Below, one piece after another: positions 36,216 through 45,223 of a stretch of DNA of 64,000 bases; the stretch's first letter is position 1, and every line of letters starts with the position of its first letter. Under the pieces are notes generated by a model. The model was not told where the DNA came from and ran no database searches. It was given only the letters and a program-made list of their open reading frames with translations. Location: contig JAFZHD010000040.1 of the NCBI GenBank assembly GCA_017555085.1, forward strand, positions 106,847-170,846, read 5' to 3'. The position numbers were made by a program, and so were the translations under genes. This DNA is from Muribaculaceae bacterium. GTDB taxonomy: Bacteria; Bacteroidota; Bacteroidia; Bacteroidales; Muribaculaceae.

Positions 36216-37169
36216 TTATTTGCTTAACTCGGCGAGACATGCTTTAACATTGGCATCGATGCGCGCTGCTAAGTCTTGGTCGTCGGTTTTTACAAAGTTT
36301 TCACCTGTGATGTGCTCATAGAGTTCCATGTAACGAGCCGATACGCTGTCGCAGTATTCGTTGGTCATTTCGGGTACTTGTTGACCTGCTTTGCCCATGA
36401 AGCCGTTTTCGATGAGCCATTGGCGAACAAACTCTTTTGAGAGCTGTTTTTGGGGTTCGCCGGCGTTGAAGCGTTCTTCATAACCTTCGGCATAGAAATA
36501 GCGTGATGAGTCGGGAGTGTGAATTTCGTCAATGAGAATCACTTTACCGTCGCGCTTGCCAAATTCATATTTTGTATCAACGAGAATGAGCCCTTTTTCG
36601 GCTGCGATTTCGCTACCGCGTTGGAACAATGCACGAGTGTAGCGTTCCATAGTTTCGTAGTCTTCTTTTGAAACAATGCCTTGTGCAATGATTTCTTCGC
36701 GAGAGATGTTTTCGTCGTGGCCAGCATCGGCTTTTGTGGTGGGAGTGATGATGGGCTCGGGGAAACGCTCGTTTTCGCGCATTCCGTCGGGAATTTTCAC
36801 ACCGCAGATTTCGCGACAGCCTGCTTGATAGTCGCGCCAAGCGCTACCTGTGAGGTAACCGCGAATAATCATTTCCACTTTGAAACCTTCGCATTTGAGA
36901 CCTACTGTTACCATGGGGTCGGGAGTGGCAAGTTTCCAGTTGGGGACGATATCGGCAGTTGCATCAAGGAATTTTGCTGCAATCTGATTGAGCATTTGAC
37001 CTTTGAAGGGAATGCCTTTGGGAAGAATAACATCAAAAGCCGAGATGCGGTCGGTGGCAATCATTACCATCAAGTCGTCGTTGATGTTATAAACATCGCG
37101 CACTTTACCGTGATATACGCTTTTTTGTCCGGGAAAATTAAAATCGGTGTTAACCAATGTCTTTGCCAT
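36216..37169 (-). CDS. purC: SAICAR synthase
   Basis: This 317-residue PurC makes SAICAR from CAIR, aspartate and ATP. It opens [20 protein letters not shown], has [38 protein letters not shown] and the acidic [29 protein letters not shown] metal/nucleotide region. It is the longer Bacteroidota form. It is 24 nt after phoH. Confidence 0.95.
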   Translation of the reverse strand: MAKTLVNTDFNFPGQKSVYHGKVRDVYNINDDLMVMIATDRISAFDVILPKGIPFKGQMLNQIAAKFLDATADIVPNWKLATPDPMVTVGLKCEGFKVEMIIRGYLTGSAWRDYQAGCREICGVKIPDGMRENERFPEPIITPTTKADAGHDENISREEIIAQGIVSKEDYETMERYTRALFQRGSEIAAEKGLILVDTKYEFGKRDGKVILIDEIHTPDSSRYFYAEGYEERFNAGEPQKQLSKEFVRQWLIENGFMGKAGQQVPEMTNEYCDSVSARYMELYEHITGENFVKTDDQDLAARIDANVKACLAELSK

Positions 37170-37193
37170 AAAAGTAAGTTTTTTATTGTTGAT

Positions 37194-38186
37194 TTATTTG
37201 TTTTCGTTATCTGGATTGTTGTTTTTGTCGTTTTGCTCTTCTTCGACACGACACTTGTCCCATCGCTCATAGGCTTCGACAATGCGTTGCACCAATTGGT
37301 GGCGAACGATGTCTTTTTTGCCAAACTCAACTTTGCCGATGCCGTTGATGTCTTTGAGCACGCGCAATGCTTGCACAAGGCCCGATGTTGTTGAGCGGGG
37401 CAAGTCGATTTGGGTAACGTCACCTGTGATAATCATCTTGGCGTTCATACCCAAGCGGGTGAGGAACATCTTGATTTGATGGGTGGTGGTGTTTTGTGCC
37501 TCGTCGAGCACGATAACCGCGTCGTTGAGAGTTCGGCCGCGCATAAATGCCAATGGTGCGATTTGAATCACATTTGTTTCCATATATTCTTTGAGTTTGA
37601 CAGCGGGAATCATGTCTTCAAGTGCGTCATACAAAGGTTGCAAATATGGGTCGATTTTGTCTTTCATGTCTCCGGGGAGGAAACCGAGTTTTTCGCCGGC
37701 TTCGACAGCGGGACGCGAAAGAATGATTTTTCTAACCTCGCGGTTTTTCAACGCTCTCACCGCAAGCGCAATCGCAACATAGGTTTTACCCGTACCGGCA
37801 GGGCCGAGGGCAAATGTGAGGTCGTTTTGCTGAAATGTTTTGACCAAAAGTTGCTGATTGGGGGTGCGGCCGCTGATGGGCTTGCCATTAACGCCATATA
37901 TGATGACATCGTCAACTTTCATCTCGCGGGGCGCTTTGCCCTTGATGACATCGAGAATAACATCTTCGGTGAGTTTGTTGTATTTGATGCAATAGTCTTC
38001 AAGTTCCTTGATTTTCTTCTCAAACTCGGCTGTTTCCTTGTCGTCGCCTATAACCTTAATTACAGAGCCACGCGCTGCCATTCGCAACTTGGGGAACAGA
38101 TTGCGTATGAGTTGCATATTGCTGTTGTTGACGCCATAAAAACTGACGGGGTCAACATTGTCGATAATTACAATGCGTTCTATCAT
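37194..38186 (-). CDS. PhoH family P-loop ATPase
   Basis: This 330-residue PhoH-like protein has an N-terminal KH-type segment (RGSVIKVIGDDKETAEFEK). The ATPase has Walker A GPAGTGKTYVA (about 135-145), Walker B AVIVLDEAQNTTTHQIKMFL, and TGDVTQIDLPRSTTSGL. It is a cytosolic RNA-linked ATPase; PhoH-like proteins are often next to ybeY-type ribosome genes, but here purC and menG follow. The tail is Asn/Lys-rich. A -7 box lies at 38210-38217. Confidence 0.9.
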   Translation of the reverse strand: MIERIVIIDNVDPVSFYGVNNSNMQLIRNLFPKLRMAARGSVIKVIGDDKETAEFEKKIKELEDYCIKYNKLTEDVILDVIKGKAPREMKVDDVIIYGVNGKPISGRTPNQQLLVKTFQQNDLTFALGPAGTGKTYVAIALAVRALKNREVRKIILSRPAVEAGEKLGFLPGDMKDKIDPYLQPLYDALEDMIPAVKLKEYMETNVIQIAPLAFMRGRTLNDAVIVLDEAQNTTTHQIKMFLTRLGMNAKMIITGDVTQIDLPRSTTSGLVQALRVLKDINGIGKVEFGKKDIVRHQLVQRIVEAYERWDKCRVEEEQNDKNNNPDNENK

Positions 38187-38209
38187 TGAGAAGATTGAGT
38201 TTAATGTTA

Positions 38210-38217
38210 CAAAGGTA
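38210..38217 (-). promoter_or_regulatory. -7 box for phoH operon
   Basis: Minus strand TACCTTTG, 23 nt before the phoH start. A weak -33 element lies farther out. The gap 38218-38427 has no gene or clear repeat. Confidence 0.45.
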
Positions 38218-38427
38218 CGATTATTTATTCAAAATGCAGTCACAAATTGGCGGAATTTCTATGCCGAAAGGTTATAAAAACCGCTGATTGTAGGCCCTCG
38301 GGCAACGGCGTTTTCACTTTGGCCGACAAGTCGTTTTGACGGCACAACAAGTTAGGCCCATTTTGCCGAGGCAAAGTAGGCTGAAAAGGCGTGGTTGCAA
38401 AGATTATCGGGCGGGTTTGCAGAGATG

Positions 38428-38745
38428 CTATTTCATCTCGACAAGATAGTTGACTGCTTTGCCGGTAGAGAGTGCATATTCGATTTCGCGACGGGTGCTT
38501 TGTCCAATGTAGCCACCTGGATTGATGACAAAGATTTCGTCGGCAAGGTCGATTTTGCGTAAGTGCATATCATCGAGCATTTCTTTCACGCCGTCGGTAA
38601 ACACCTCGTTGTCGCCCGAGTGGCCAAACAGACCTACCGAGATTACGATGTGACCTTCAAGCGAAAGCCTTTTCTGCTCGCGCAAGTATTCATCTTTGAA
38701 CTTCGTGCTCCCGCACAAAGTGATGATTTTGTAATTACCTATCAT
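38428..38745 (-). CDS. Small nucleoside 2-deoxyribosyltransferase-like protein
   Basis: This 105-residue protein opens KIITLCGSTKFKDEYLREQK and has DLADEIFVINPGGYIGQSTRREIEYA. That pattern belongs to the nucleoside 2-deoxyribosyltransferase / DUF4406-like Rossmann fold, where CGS binds phosphate and GYIGxSTxxEIExA forms the second half. It is complete for the short form. It may process nucleotides. Its start touches the stop of the YqaE-like gene. Confidence 0.78.
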   Translation of the reverse strand: MIGNYKIITLCGSTKFKDEYLREQKRLSLEGHIVISVGLFGHSGDNEVFTDGVKEMLDDMHLRKIDLADEIFVINPGGYIGQSTRREIEYALSTGKAVNYLVEMK

Positions 38746-38898
38746 TTAGTCCTTGTTGAGAATTATCAAAGCAGCGATAACACCGGGTATCCAACCACAT
38801 GCTGTGAGGATTAATGTGATGAGGAATGAGCCGCAACCTCTGTCAATAACTGCCAACGGAGGGAAAATGATAGCGAGAATTACACGAAGAAGTGACAT
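38746..38898 (-). CDS. YqaE/Pmp3 family small membrane protein
   Basis: This 50-residue protein reads MSLLRVILAIIFPPLAVIDR, then GCGSFLITLILTACGWIPGV and IAALIILNKD. Two helices with the FPP..V...GCG...L..L.....GWIPG..HA/AL pattern identify the Pmp3/YqaE proteolipid family, associated with membrane potential and salt stress in other organisms. Its stop codon directly abuts the start of the next gene, which is translational coupling. Confidence 0.9.
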   Translation of the reverse strand: MSLLRVILAIIFPPLAVIDRGCGSFLITLILTACGWIPGVIAALIILNKD

Positions 38899-39057
38899 AG
38901 TGATTTTGATTCAAAGTTTTGGTTAAACAATAAAATGTGCCTTGTGTGTTGTGGCTTTCGGTAAGCAAAGTTAATAAAACCGAGGTATATAACCAAATAG
39001 AGGACCTAAAATGTGGTTAAAACACAACCGATAGGAGCGTTTGTCGCGAAATTTGAC

Positions 39058-39065
39058 TAATTTTG
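39058..39065 (+). promoter_or_regulatory. -7 box four bases before a start codon
   Basis: TAATTTTG ends at 39065 and the ATG is at 39070. The -33 element TTTG at 39040-39043 is 14 nt away, shorter than usual. Confidence 0.4.
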
Positions 39066-39069
39066 GGGT

Positions 39070-39708
39070 ATGAAAAAGTTGAAATATATGATGCTGCTGT
39101 GTGTGGCGGCAATGATGGCATGCAATAGTGCCGAATATGTGCCATGCAAGGGCGATTTGCTATTTGTGGTGGGTGAGGAAACATCTGAATTTTCCGAAGC
39201 CATCACCAAGTCAACAGCCCATCACGAAGTGCTAAAATATGACCATGTGGCTATTGTCGATGTCGTTGGCGATAGCGCGTGTGTTGTCGAGGCATCGAGC
39301 CGTGGCGGTGTCGTTGTAACGCCGTGGAGCGAGTTTATGGAGTCGGCAAAGATGACCGACGATCGCGTGGGCGTTGTGATAAAGCGTGTGAATGTGGCAG
39401 TTGATGTCGATGCCGCAGTCAAAGCCGCGCGTGCTCATCTTGGCGAAGAATATGATTGGTCGTTTCGCCCCGACAATGGTAAGATGTATTGCTCGGAACT
39501 TGTTTATGAATCATATCTCGACAACAAGGGCCAGCATCTGTTTGATGCCAACCCCATGAGTTTCCGTGATGCAGAGGGCAATTTGCCCCAATTTTGGATA
39601 GGCCTTTACAGTCGGCTCGGAGAGGAAGTGCCCGAAGGGGTTGATGGCACTAATCCCACCGAAATGTCACAGTCACCGATATTGACCGAAGTCGCCCGCC
39701 TGTTTTGA
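39070..39708 (+). CDS. YiiX/YebB-like permuted papain-fold lipoprotein
   Basis: This 212-residue lipoprotein has lipobox MMAC, Cys18. The domain reads CKGDLLFVVGEETSEFSEAI, then a catalytic His in YDHVAIVD near 57, and a catalytic Cys in NGKMYCSELVYESYLD near 140. It belongs to the YiiX-like NlpC/P60 permuted papain-fold family, which includes hydrolases of cell-wall peptides or lipids. The substrate is not known. The gene is alone, convergent with an alcohol dehydrogenase. Confidence 0.82.
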   Translation: MKKLKYMMLLCVAAMMACNSAEYVPCKGDLLFVVGEETSEFSEAITKSTAHHEVLKYDHVAIVDVVGDSACVVEASSRGGVVVTPWSEFMESAKMTDDRVGVVIKRVNVAVDVDAAVKAARAHLGEEYDWSFRPDNGKMYCSELVYESYLDNKGQHLFDANPMSFRDAEGNLPQFWIGLYSRLGEEVPEGVDGTNPTEMSQSPILTEVARLF

Positions 39709-39728
39709 CGGTGTCAAATAAACGGAGT

Positions 39729-40898
39729 TTATAGACTCATTTCAAAAATCTTTTCGATGTCTTGCTGTTGCAAGGGTTTGAATCCGCGCAAAACTTTGCC
39801 GCGGCAGGCTTTCTGTGCCATAATGGGGAAATGCTCTGCTGTAATGCCCACTTTGCCGAGGGTGCTGTCGAGTCTGAGCGTGTTGAAGAAGAAGTCGGCA
39901 AGTCGGTCGATTGCTTGTCGGGCAATGTCCATCGGTGCTTGTTCGGGATTGATGTTAAACACGTTGATGCCAAACTGCACATATCGGCTGACTGTGGTCT
40001 CGTCTAGGCAGTATTCGAGCCATCGTGGAGTGATTATTGCGAGGCCCAATCCGTGGGTGATGTCGTAAATTGCACTTAATTCGTGCTCGATGGGGTGACA
40101 ACTCCATGCAAGGCGTTTTCCGCCATTGATAAATCCGTTGATGGCCCATGATGATGCCCACATGAGGTTGGCGCGCGCTTCATAGTCGTCGGGCTTTTCG
40201 ATTGCCACGGGCGCAAAGCGGATGATGGTTTTGAGCAGACCTTCCATAAAGCAGTCGAGCATATAAAGGTCTTTCTCCATGTTGAAATACACTTCAAGAA
40301 TGTGCGAAATCATGTCAGCCGCTCCGCATGCGGTTTGGTAGGCGTTTACCGAGTAGGTCAATGTGGGGTCGAGAAACGATGCTTTGGGTAGCAATGGCGC
40401 TTCCAAACGACCGATTTTGTCTTGTGTCTCGGGGTTGCTGATAACGCCGGCGCAGTCCATTTCGCTGCCGGTTGCCGATAGGGTGAGAATGGTGACAATG
40501 GGTAATGCTTTGGTTATCGGCGCCCATTTTTCGCTCAAAAAGTCCCACGGGTCATGGTCGACGCACGCTCCGGCAGCCATGAATTTTGTGGCATCAAGGG
40601 TTGAGCCGCCGCCAACGGCAAGCAACACATCAATGTTGTGGTCTTTGCACATTTGTGCGCCTTGTCTCACAGAGTCAATGCGGGGATTTGGCTCAATGCC
40701 CGAGAGTTCAAATACTTGCAATCCAGCGCGTTCTATTTCGGCAATCACTTTGTCGTAAAGGCCTGATTTCTTGATTGAACCACCACCATAGGTGAGCAAT
40801 ATGCGAGTGCCATAACGGCTGAGTTCTTCGCCCAAGTGGCAAAGTTGGTTTTGACCGAAATATACTTTGACTGGTATGTCGTAAATAAAATTGTTCAT
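39729..40898 (-). CDS. Iron-containing alcohol dehydrogenase (YqhD-like)
   Basis: This 389-residue group III alcohol dehydrogenase has the GGGSTLDATKFMA nucleotide site. Metal ligands are Asp and His in CGAADMISHILEVYF and His in CHPIEHELSAIYDITHGLGLAI. YqhD-type enzymes are NADPH-dependent aldehyde reductases acting on short-chain or toxic aldehydes. Length and motifs are complete. A -7 box-like element (TATTTTTG on the minus strand) lies at 40933-40940. Confidence 0.92.
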   Translation of the reverse strand: MNNFIYDIPVKVYFGQNQLCHLGEELSRYGTRILLTYGGGSIKKSGLYDKVIAEIERAGLQVFELSGIEPNPRIDSVRQGAQMCKDHNIDVLLAVGGGSTLDATKFMAAGACVDHDPWDFLSEKWAPITKALPIVTILTLSATGSEMDCAGVISNPETQDKIGRLEAPLLPKASFLDPTLTYSVNAYQTACGAADMISHILEVYFNMEKDLYMLDCFMEGLLKTIIRFAPVAIEKPDDYEARANLMWASSWAINGFINGGKRLAWSCHPIEHELSAIYDITHGLGLAIITPRWLEYCLDETTVSRYVQFGINVFNINPEQAPMDIARQAIDRLADFFFNTLRLDSTLGKVGITAEHFPIMAQKACRGKVLRGFKPLQQQDIEKIFEMSL

Positions 40899-41012
40899 AA
40901 TAGGTAAAAGTGTTTAGGTGTCAGATTTATCGCAAAAATACAAATAACTCGCGAGAAAATCGGCGCAAGTGGGAAAGTTTTAGTAACTTTATCGCACTAA
41001 AACAATGAAGCA

Positions 41013-41567
41013 ATGATTGACACTATATTTCTTGACAAATATGAAGACAACCTCACACAAGAGTTGTTGAAGTTATGCACCAATTACAAGATGCTCGACG
41101 GCACTTTGTTGTCAACCGATGATATTGACGACCAATGGAAAGAGTTGGCACCCGAATATATGGCCGATGCCGTTCCGCAAATTGCGCAATATCCCACCGT
41201 TTCGGTTGCATGGGCCGGATATTTGGGCCTTGCTATTGCACAAGGTTGGGATGCTAATTGGGAGATGTGCAAGAATTGCGGTTACAAAGATTTTTATGGT
41301 CCGCGAGGATTTGACGATATGGACGAGCACATCTTGTTTACCGTCCTTGGCCTTGCTCCCGAAAGCGAGGAGGCCCGAAAAATTGAAGACATGTTGCGCC
41401 GATGTGGTGAAAAGGCTGTGACACTTATCCGTCATGAGCAGATTGACCCGCAAACGGCTATGGCATTCCATGTGTTTGCGCGCACATGTCGCACAATGTA
41501 TCGCATTGGCGCCGCAATAGAGTTGCGTCGTCTCGGATACAAGTTTGAGAAAGTGTATATGAGTTAA
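41013..41567 (+). CDS. Conserved hypothetical protein
   Basis: This 184-residue protein is cytosolic and helix-rich, with a conserved-looking CKNCGYKDFYGPRGFDDMDEHI (two cysteines four apart) at about 89-110 and FHVFARTCRTMYRIGAAIELRRLGYKFEKVY at the end. I recall similar proteins only in Bacteroidales, without a named function. Its stop overlaps the 3' end of hydF by four bases in convergent arrangement. It has a near -7 box (TAACTTTA) at 40984-40991. Confidence 0.75.
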   Translation: MIDTIFLDKYEDNLTQELLKLCTNYKMLDGTLLSTDDIDDQWKELAPEYMADAVPQIAQYPTVSVAWAGYLGLAIAQGWDANWEMCKNCGYKDFYGPRGFDDMDEHILFTVLGLAPESEEARKIEDMLRRCGEKAVTLIRHEQIDPQTAMAFHVFARTCRTMYRIGAAIELRRLGYKFEKVYMS

Positions 41568-42748
41568 TAACTCACTTTGTCGAGAATGCCGGTGAGGGCG
41601 GCGATTGCGATGCCGTAGTTTGTTACCGGCACTTGCTGTTGTTGTGCGCGGTTGACACGGCTCATAACATGAGCGCGGTTAAACATGCACGCTCCGCAGT
41701 GTATCACCAAGTCATAAGGCGTGAGGTCGGTCGGAAAATCGTTGCCGCCGACAATGTCGATGCTTATTCCCTGACCAAGTTTTTGTCGCAGCAGTCGCGG
41801 GAGTTTCACGCGGCCGATGTCTTCGTGTTGAGGTATGTGGCTACATGCCTCGGCTATGAGTATGCGCGCTGTCGGTTGCAGTGCCAACATTGCATTTGCA
41901 CCGTTGACAAATGTTGTGATGTCGCCTTTTTGTCGGGCAAATAACACCGAGAATGATGTTAATGCCGATTGCTCGGGCTTTGCCGTATAGACTAGTGGAA
42001 ACACTTGCGAGTCGGTGATGATGAGTTGGGGCGGGGTGGCGAGTTTGGCCAATGCCGAAGGCATATCTTCGGGTGTGCAGCAAATGGCTATGCAACGGCG
42101 GTCAAGCAGTTCGCGCAAAGTCTCTACTTGCGGCTTGATGATGCGCCCTTGCGGTGCTTGGGCATCTTGGGGCATAACGAGCAGCACGGTGTCGCCTGCT
42201 TTGCACAGTCCCTCGGTGATTAGGTTCTGCTGAGGGGTCGCGAAGGTTTTGAGTTGAGCCAATAGTTGGCTGATGCCCATGCCAGTTGTGGCGCTTACGA
42301 CAACAGGTTGTGCCTTGGTTATTTTGGCTATTTGCTCAATAACCGATTGGGCGGGTTGCTCAATGTCGCACTTTGAATAAACGCCTATATAGGGAATCTT
42401 TCTGTCGGTGAGTATGCCGATAATCTCTTGTTCAGTCGAATGGTCTGTTTGGTTGTTAAATAGCACTACTGCAATATCGGTGCGGTCAATCGCTTTCAGT
42501 GTTTGAGCGATGCGTTGCTGTCCGAGGTCGCTTGTATCGTCATATCCCGGGGTGTCGATAATCACGGTTGCGCCAATTCCGGGTAGTTCAATCGGCTTTG
42601 CTACGGGGTCGGTTGTTGTGCCGGCAATGTCTGACACGATTGAAACATGTTGGGCAACGATGGCGTTTATGAGCGATGACTTGCCGCTGTTGCAACGTCC
42701 CAAGAATGAGATGTGCAGGCGATGTGATGATGGTGCTGATTGTGGCAT
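41564..42748 (-). CDS. hydF: [FeFe]-hydrogenase maturation GTPase
   Basis: This 394-residue HydF is the scaffold that delivers the di-iron subcluster to HydA. The GTPase domain has P-loop GRCNSGKSSLINAI (17-30), DTPGYDD and YSKCD. The C-terminal iron-sulfur domain has the required cysteines, C-S-H in EACSHIPQHED and HCGAC in LVIHCGACMFNR. All motifs are present. It is the last gene of the hydA-E-G-F operon, 12 nt after hydG. Confidence 0.95.
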   Translation of the reverse strand: MPQSAPSSHRLHISFLGRCNSGKSSLINAIVAQHVSIVSDIAGTTTDPVAKPIELPGIGATVIIDTPGYDDTSDLGQQRIAQTLKAIDRTDIAVVLFNNQTDHSTEQEIIGILTDRKIPYIGVYSKCDIEQPAQSVIEQIAKITKAQPVVVSATTGMGISQLLAQLKTFATPQQNLITEGLCKAGDTVLLVMPQDAQAPQGRIIKPQVETLRELLDRRCIAICCTPEDMPSALAKLATPPQLIITDSQVFPLVYTAKPEQSALTSFSVLFARQKGDITTFVNGANAMLALQPTARILIAEACSHIPQHEDIGRVKLPRLLRQKLGQGISIDIVGGNDFPTDLTPYDLVIHCGACMFNRAHVMSRVNRAQQQQVPVTNYGIAIAALTGILDKVSY

Positions 42749-42760
42749 GGCTATCGGGTG

Positions 42761-44179
42761 TTAAAAACGGAAATCGCGTTTGCCGTCAATGATTTCTTGC
42801 AATCGGCGGGCGGTGATTTCGCGCGTTTTGAGCGAAGGAATGGCGTTGAGTTCTCGCTCAATGATATCGGGAGCGAGTGAGCAGGTGTGGGCCGATGCAT
42901 AGTCTTGCAGATATTCCTGCAGAGTCATCAAAGCGTTTGGCGCACAGCAGTTGGCAATCTGTCCAGCCTTGGCAAGCGACATAAAGCGGTCGCCTGTTCG
43001 GCCCTCGCGATAGCATGCGGTGCAGAAACTCGGAATGTAGCCGAGTTGCAAAAGCCAAGCGACAATCTCGTCGAGAGTGCGGTTATCGCAGATGTCAAAT
43101 TGGGCCGAATCGTCGGTTTGTTCCGAAGAATATCCGCCCACGCTTGTGCGTGATGCTCCGCTGAGTTGAGATACGCCCACTTCGAGAACCAATTCGCGAC
43201 ACTCTTGCGACTCGCGGGTCGATACAATCATTCCGGTATAAGGCACGGCCAATCGCAACACGGCCACTATGCGGCGAAACACTTGGTCGGTAACGGCATT
43301 GGGAAAGTCGTCGAGCGAAATGTCGTCGGCAGGTCTGATGCGAGGCACACTGATGGTGTGTGGGCCAACGCCAAAGCGCGCTTCAAGATGCTCGGCGTGC
43401 ATGAGCATTGCCGCAAAGTCATAACGGTAGTCGTGCAAGCCAAATAGTACGCCGATGCCCACATCGTCGATGCCGCCTTGCATAGCGCGGTCCATGGCCT
43501 CGGTGTGGTAGGCCCAATCGCTCTTTGGCCCGGCGGGGTGCAACTGCTCATAAGTGGGGCGGTGGTAGGTCTCTTGAAAGAGAATATAGGTGCCGATGCC
43601 GGCATCGCGCAGCAGTCGGTAGTTCTCGACCGTGGTAGCGGCAATGTTGACATTTACGCGGCGAATTGCGCCGTTGCGGTGGCGAATTGAGTATATGGTG
43701 TCGATTGATTCCAATACATATTCAATGGGGCTATGCACGGGGTGTTCGCCTGTTTCGAGAGCGAGGCGCTTGTGGCCCATGTCTTGCAAGGCAGTTACCT
43801 CGCGGCGAATTTCGTCTTGCGAGAGTTTGCGTCGGGGTATTGTGCGGTTTTTGGCGTGATAGGCGCAGTAGGTGCACGAATTAACGCAGTGATTTGACAG
43901 ATATAGCGGCGCAAACATCACGATGCGGTTGCCATAAATGCGCTGCTTGATGTCGCGGGCAAGGTCAAAAATGCGTGTCGTGATTTGCTCATCGGTGCAG
44001 TAAAGCAACATTGTGGCCTCGCGGTGGGTGAGGCCTTTGCCGATGGCTGCTTTGTCGAGAATCTCGTTGGCCAAAACAGAGTCGTTGCAATGTGCAGCGG
44101 CATAATCGAGCGTAGCCATCACTTCGCGGTGGCTGATAAACTCTGATGCGTGGGCCGATGATGGGTTATAGTCTGTCAT
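42761..44179 (-). CDS. hydG: [FeFe]-hydrogenase maturation tyrosine lyase
   Basis: This 472-residue radical SAM enzyme cleaves tyrosine to give the CO and CN ligands of the H-cluster. It has the CX3CX2C site in CVNSCTYCAYH (about 101-111). The C-terminal auxiliary cluster is in CTACYREG with the third cysteine in ANCCAPNAL. Both clusters are intact. It overlaps hydE by 14 bases, which signals coupled translation. Confidence 0.95.
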   Translation of the reverse strand: MTDYNPSSAHASEFISHREVMATLDYAAAHCNDSVLANEILDKAAIGKGLTHREATMLLYCTDEQITTRIFDLARDIKQRIYGNRIVMFAPLYLSNHCVNSCTYCAYHAKNRTIPRRKLSQDEIRREVTALQDMGHKRLALETGEHPVHSPIEYVLESIDTIYSIRHRNGAIRRVNVNIAATTVENYRLLRDAGIGTYILFQETYHRPTYEQLHPAGPKSDWAYHTEAMDRAMQGGIDDVGIGVLFGLHDYRYDFAAMLMHAEHLEARFGVGPHTISVPRIRPADDISLDDFPNAVTDQVFRRIVAVLRLAVPYTGMIVSTRESQECRELVLEVGVSQLSGASRTSVGGYSSEQTDDSAQFDICDNRTLDEIVAWLLQLGYIPSFCTACYREGRTGDRFMSLAKAGQIANCCAPNALMTLQEYLQDYASAHTCSLAPDIIERELNAIPSLKTREITARRLQEIIDGKRDFRF

Positions 44180-45212
44180 ATTGTTGAAAATCTCCTCGTG
44201 AATAGTTGATATGGTAGCCGATTGAGTTTAGTTGCTGTTGCAGTGAGGCAATGCCCTCGGCCGACTCGGTTGCTGTGGCGGCTTTGTTGTCATAGATGGC
44301 ATATTTGTCTCTCACGCATGTGGGCGAGAGGTTGGGCATCACAACATTTGCCCCCGATAAAATGGCTTGGTTGCGCGCATCGGCATCAAGGGTGGCAAGT
44401 GCGGTTGTGGCCGGAATCAACGCATCGGGCAACATAAGTCGCACAATGGCTATGATGCGCAATGTGAGGCCGATAGCCCCTGCGGTGTGGTTGCCCAAAG
44501 GGGTGTCGGCTTGGGGTATGAACGGACCGATTCCCACCATTTGAGGTCGTATTTGTTGCAATAGCAATAGGTCGTCAATCAGGTGGTCGGTGGTTTGGCC
44601 GGGAGCGCCTATCATCATGCCCATGCCGGTTTGATAGCCTATTGCGATGAGCGATTTGGCGCAATCAATGCGGTTGCTCCACGACATTTCTTCGGGGTGG
44701 AGTGATGCATATAATTGTCGGTTTGCTGCCTCGTGGCGCAATAGGTAGCGGCTTGCTCCGGCGTTGAAAAGTGCTATATATGAGTCTTTGCTGCGCTCGC
44801 CGAGCGAAAGGGTGATTGCCGCTTTGGGCGCAATGTCGGCAATTCGGCCGATGAGATTTGTTATTCGGCTGTCGGAGAGGGTGTTGTCCTCGCCGCTTTG
44901 CAGCACAAATGTGCGTAGTCCCATGGCATAACCTTTGGCGCAGCAGTCAATGATTTCGTCGTCAGAGAGTTGGTAACGGGTAATGTTGCGATTGTCGCGG
45001 CGCAGACCGCAATATAGGCAGTTGTTGCGACAATAGTTGCTGATTTCGATTAGTCCGCGCACATATATTCCGTGTCCGAAACGCTCGGTGGCGATGTCTC
45101 GGGCGCGCTCTTTGAGGTGTGACTCGGTGTCGCTGTCACATTCCAACAACGCACGATAGCCCTCGGCATCGAGCGTGTGGAGTGTTGCGAGTCGGTCAAC
45201 CAAAGATTTCAT
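44166..45212 (-). CDS. hydE: [FeFe]-hydrogenase maturation radical SAM protein
   Basis: This 348-residue HydE has the CX3CX2C site CRNNCLYCGLRRDN at about 62-75, the GE motif LQSGED and a TIM-barrel length. It helps assemble the bridging dithiolate of the H-cluster. It is 11 nt after the hydrogenase gene and overlaps hydG. Confidence 0.94.
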   Translation of the reverse strand: MKSLVDRLATLHTLDAEGYRALLECDSDTESHLKERARDIATERFGHGIYVRGLIEISNYCRNNCLYCGLRRDNRNITRYQLSDDEIIDCCAKGYAMGLRTFVLQSGEDNTLSDSRITNLIGRIADIAPKAAITLSLGERSKDSYIALFNAGASRYLLRHEAANRQLYASLHPEEMSWSNRIDCAKSLIAIGYQTGMGMMIGAPGQTTDHLIDDLLLLQQIRPQMVGIGPFIPQADTPLGNHTAGAIGLTLRIIAIVRLMLPDALIPATTALATLDADARNQAILSGANVVMPNLSPTCVRDKYAIYDNKAATATESAEGIASLQQQLNSIGYHINYSRGDFQQYDRL

Positions 45213-45223
45213 TGCATGGGCAA

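Noticed and set aside
41564..42748. Era/Der-type ribosome GTPase
   Set aside because: The C-terminal C-x-H and HCxxC cluster ligands and the operon with hydE and hydG identify HydF.
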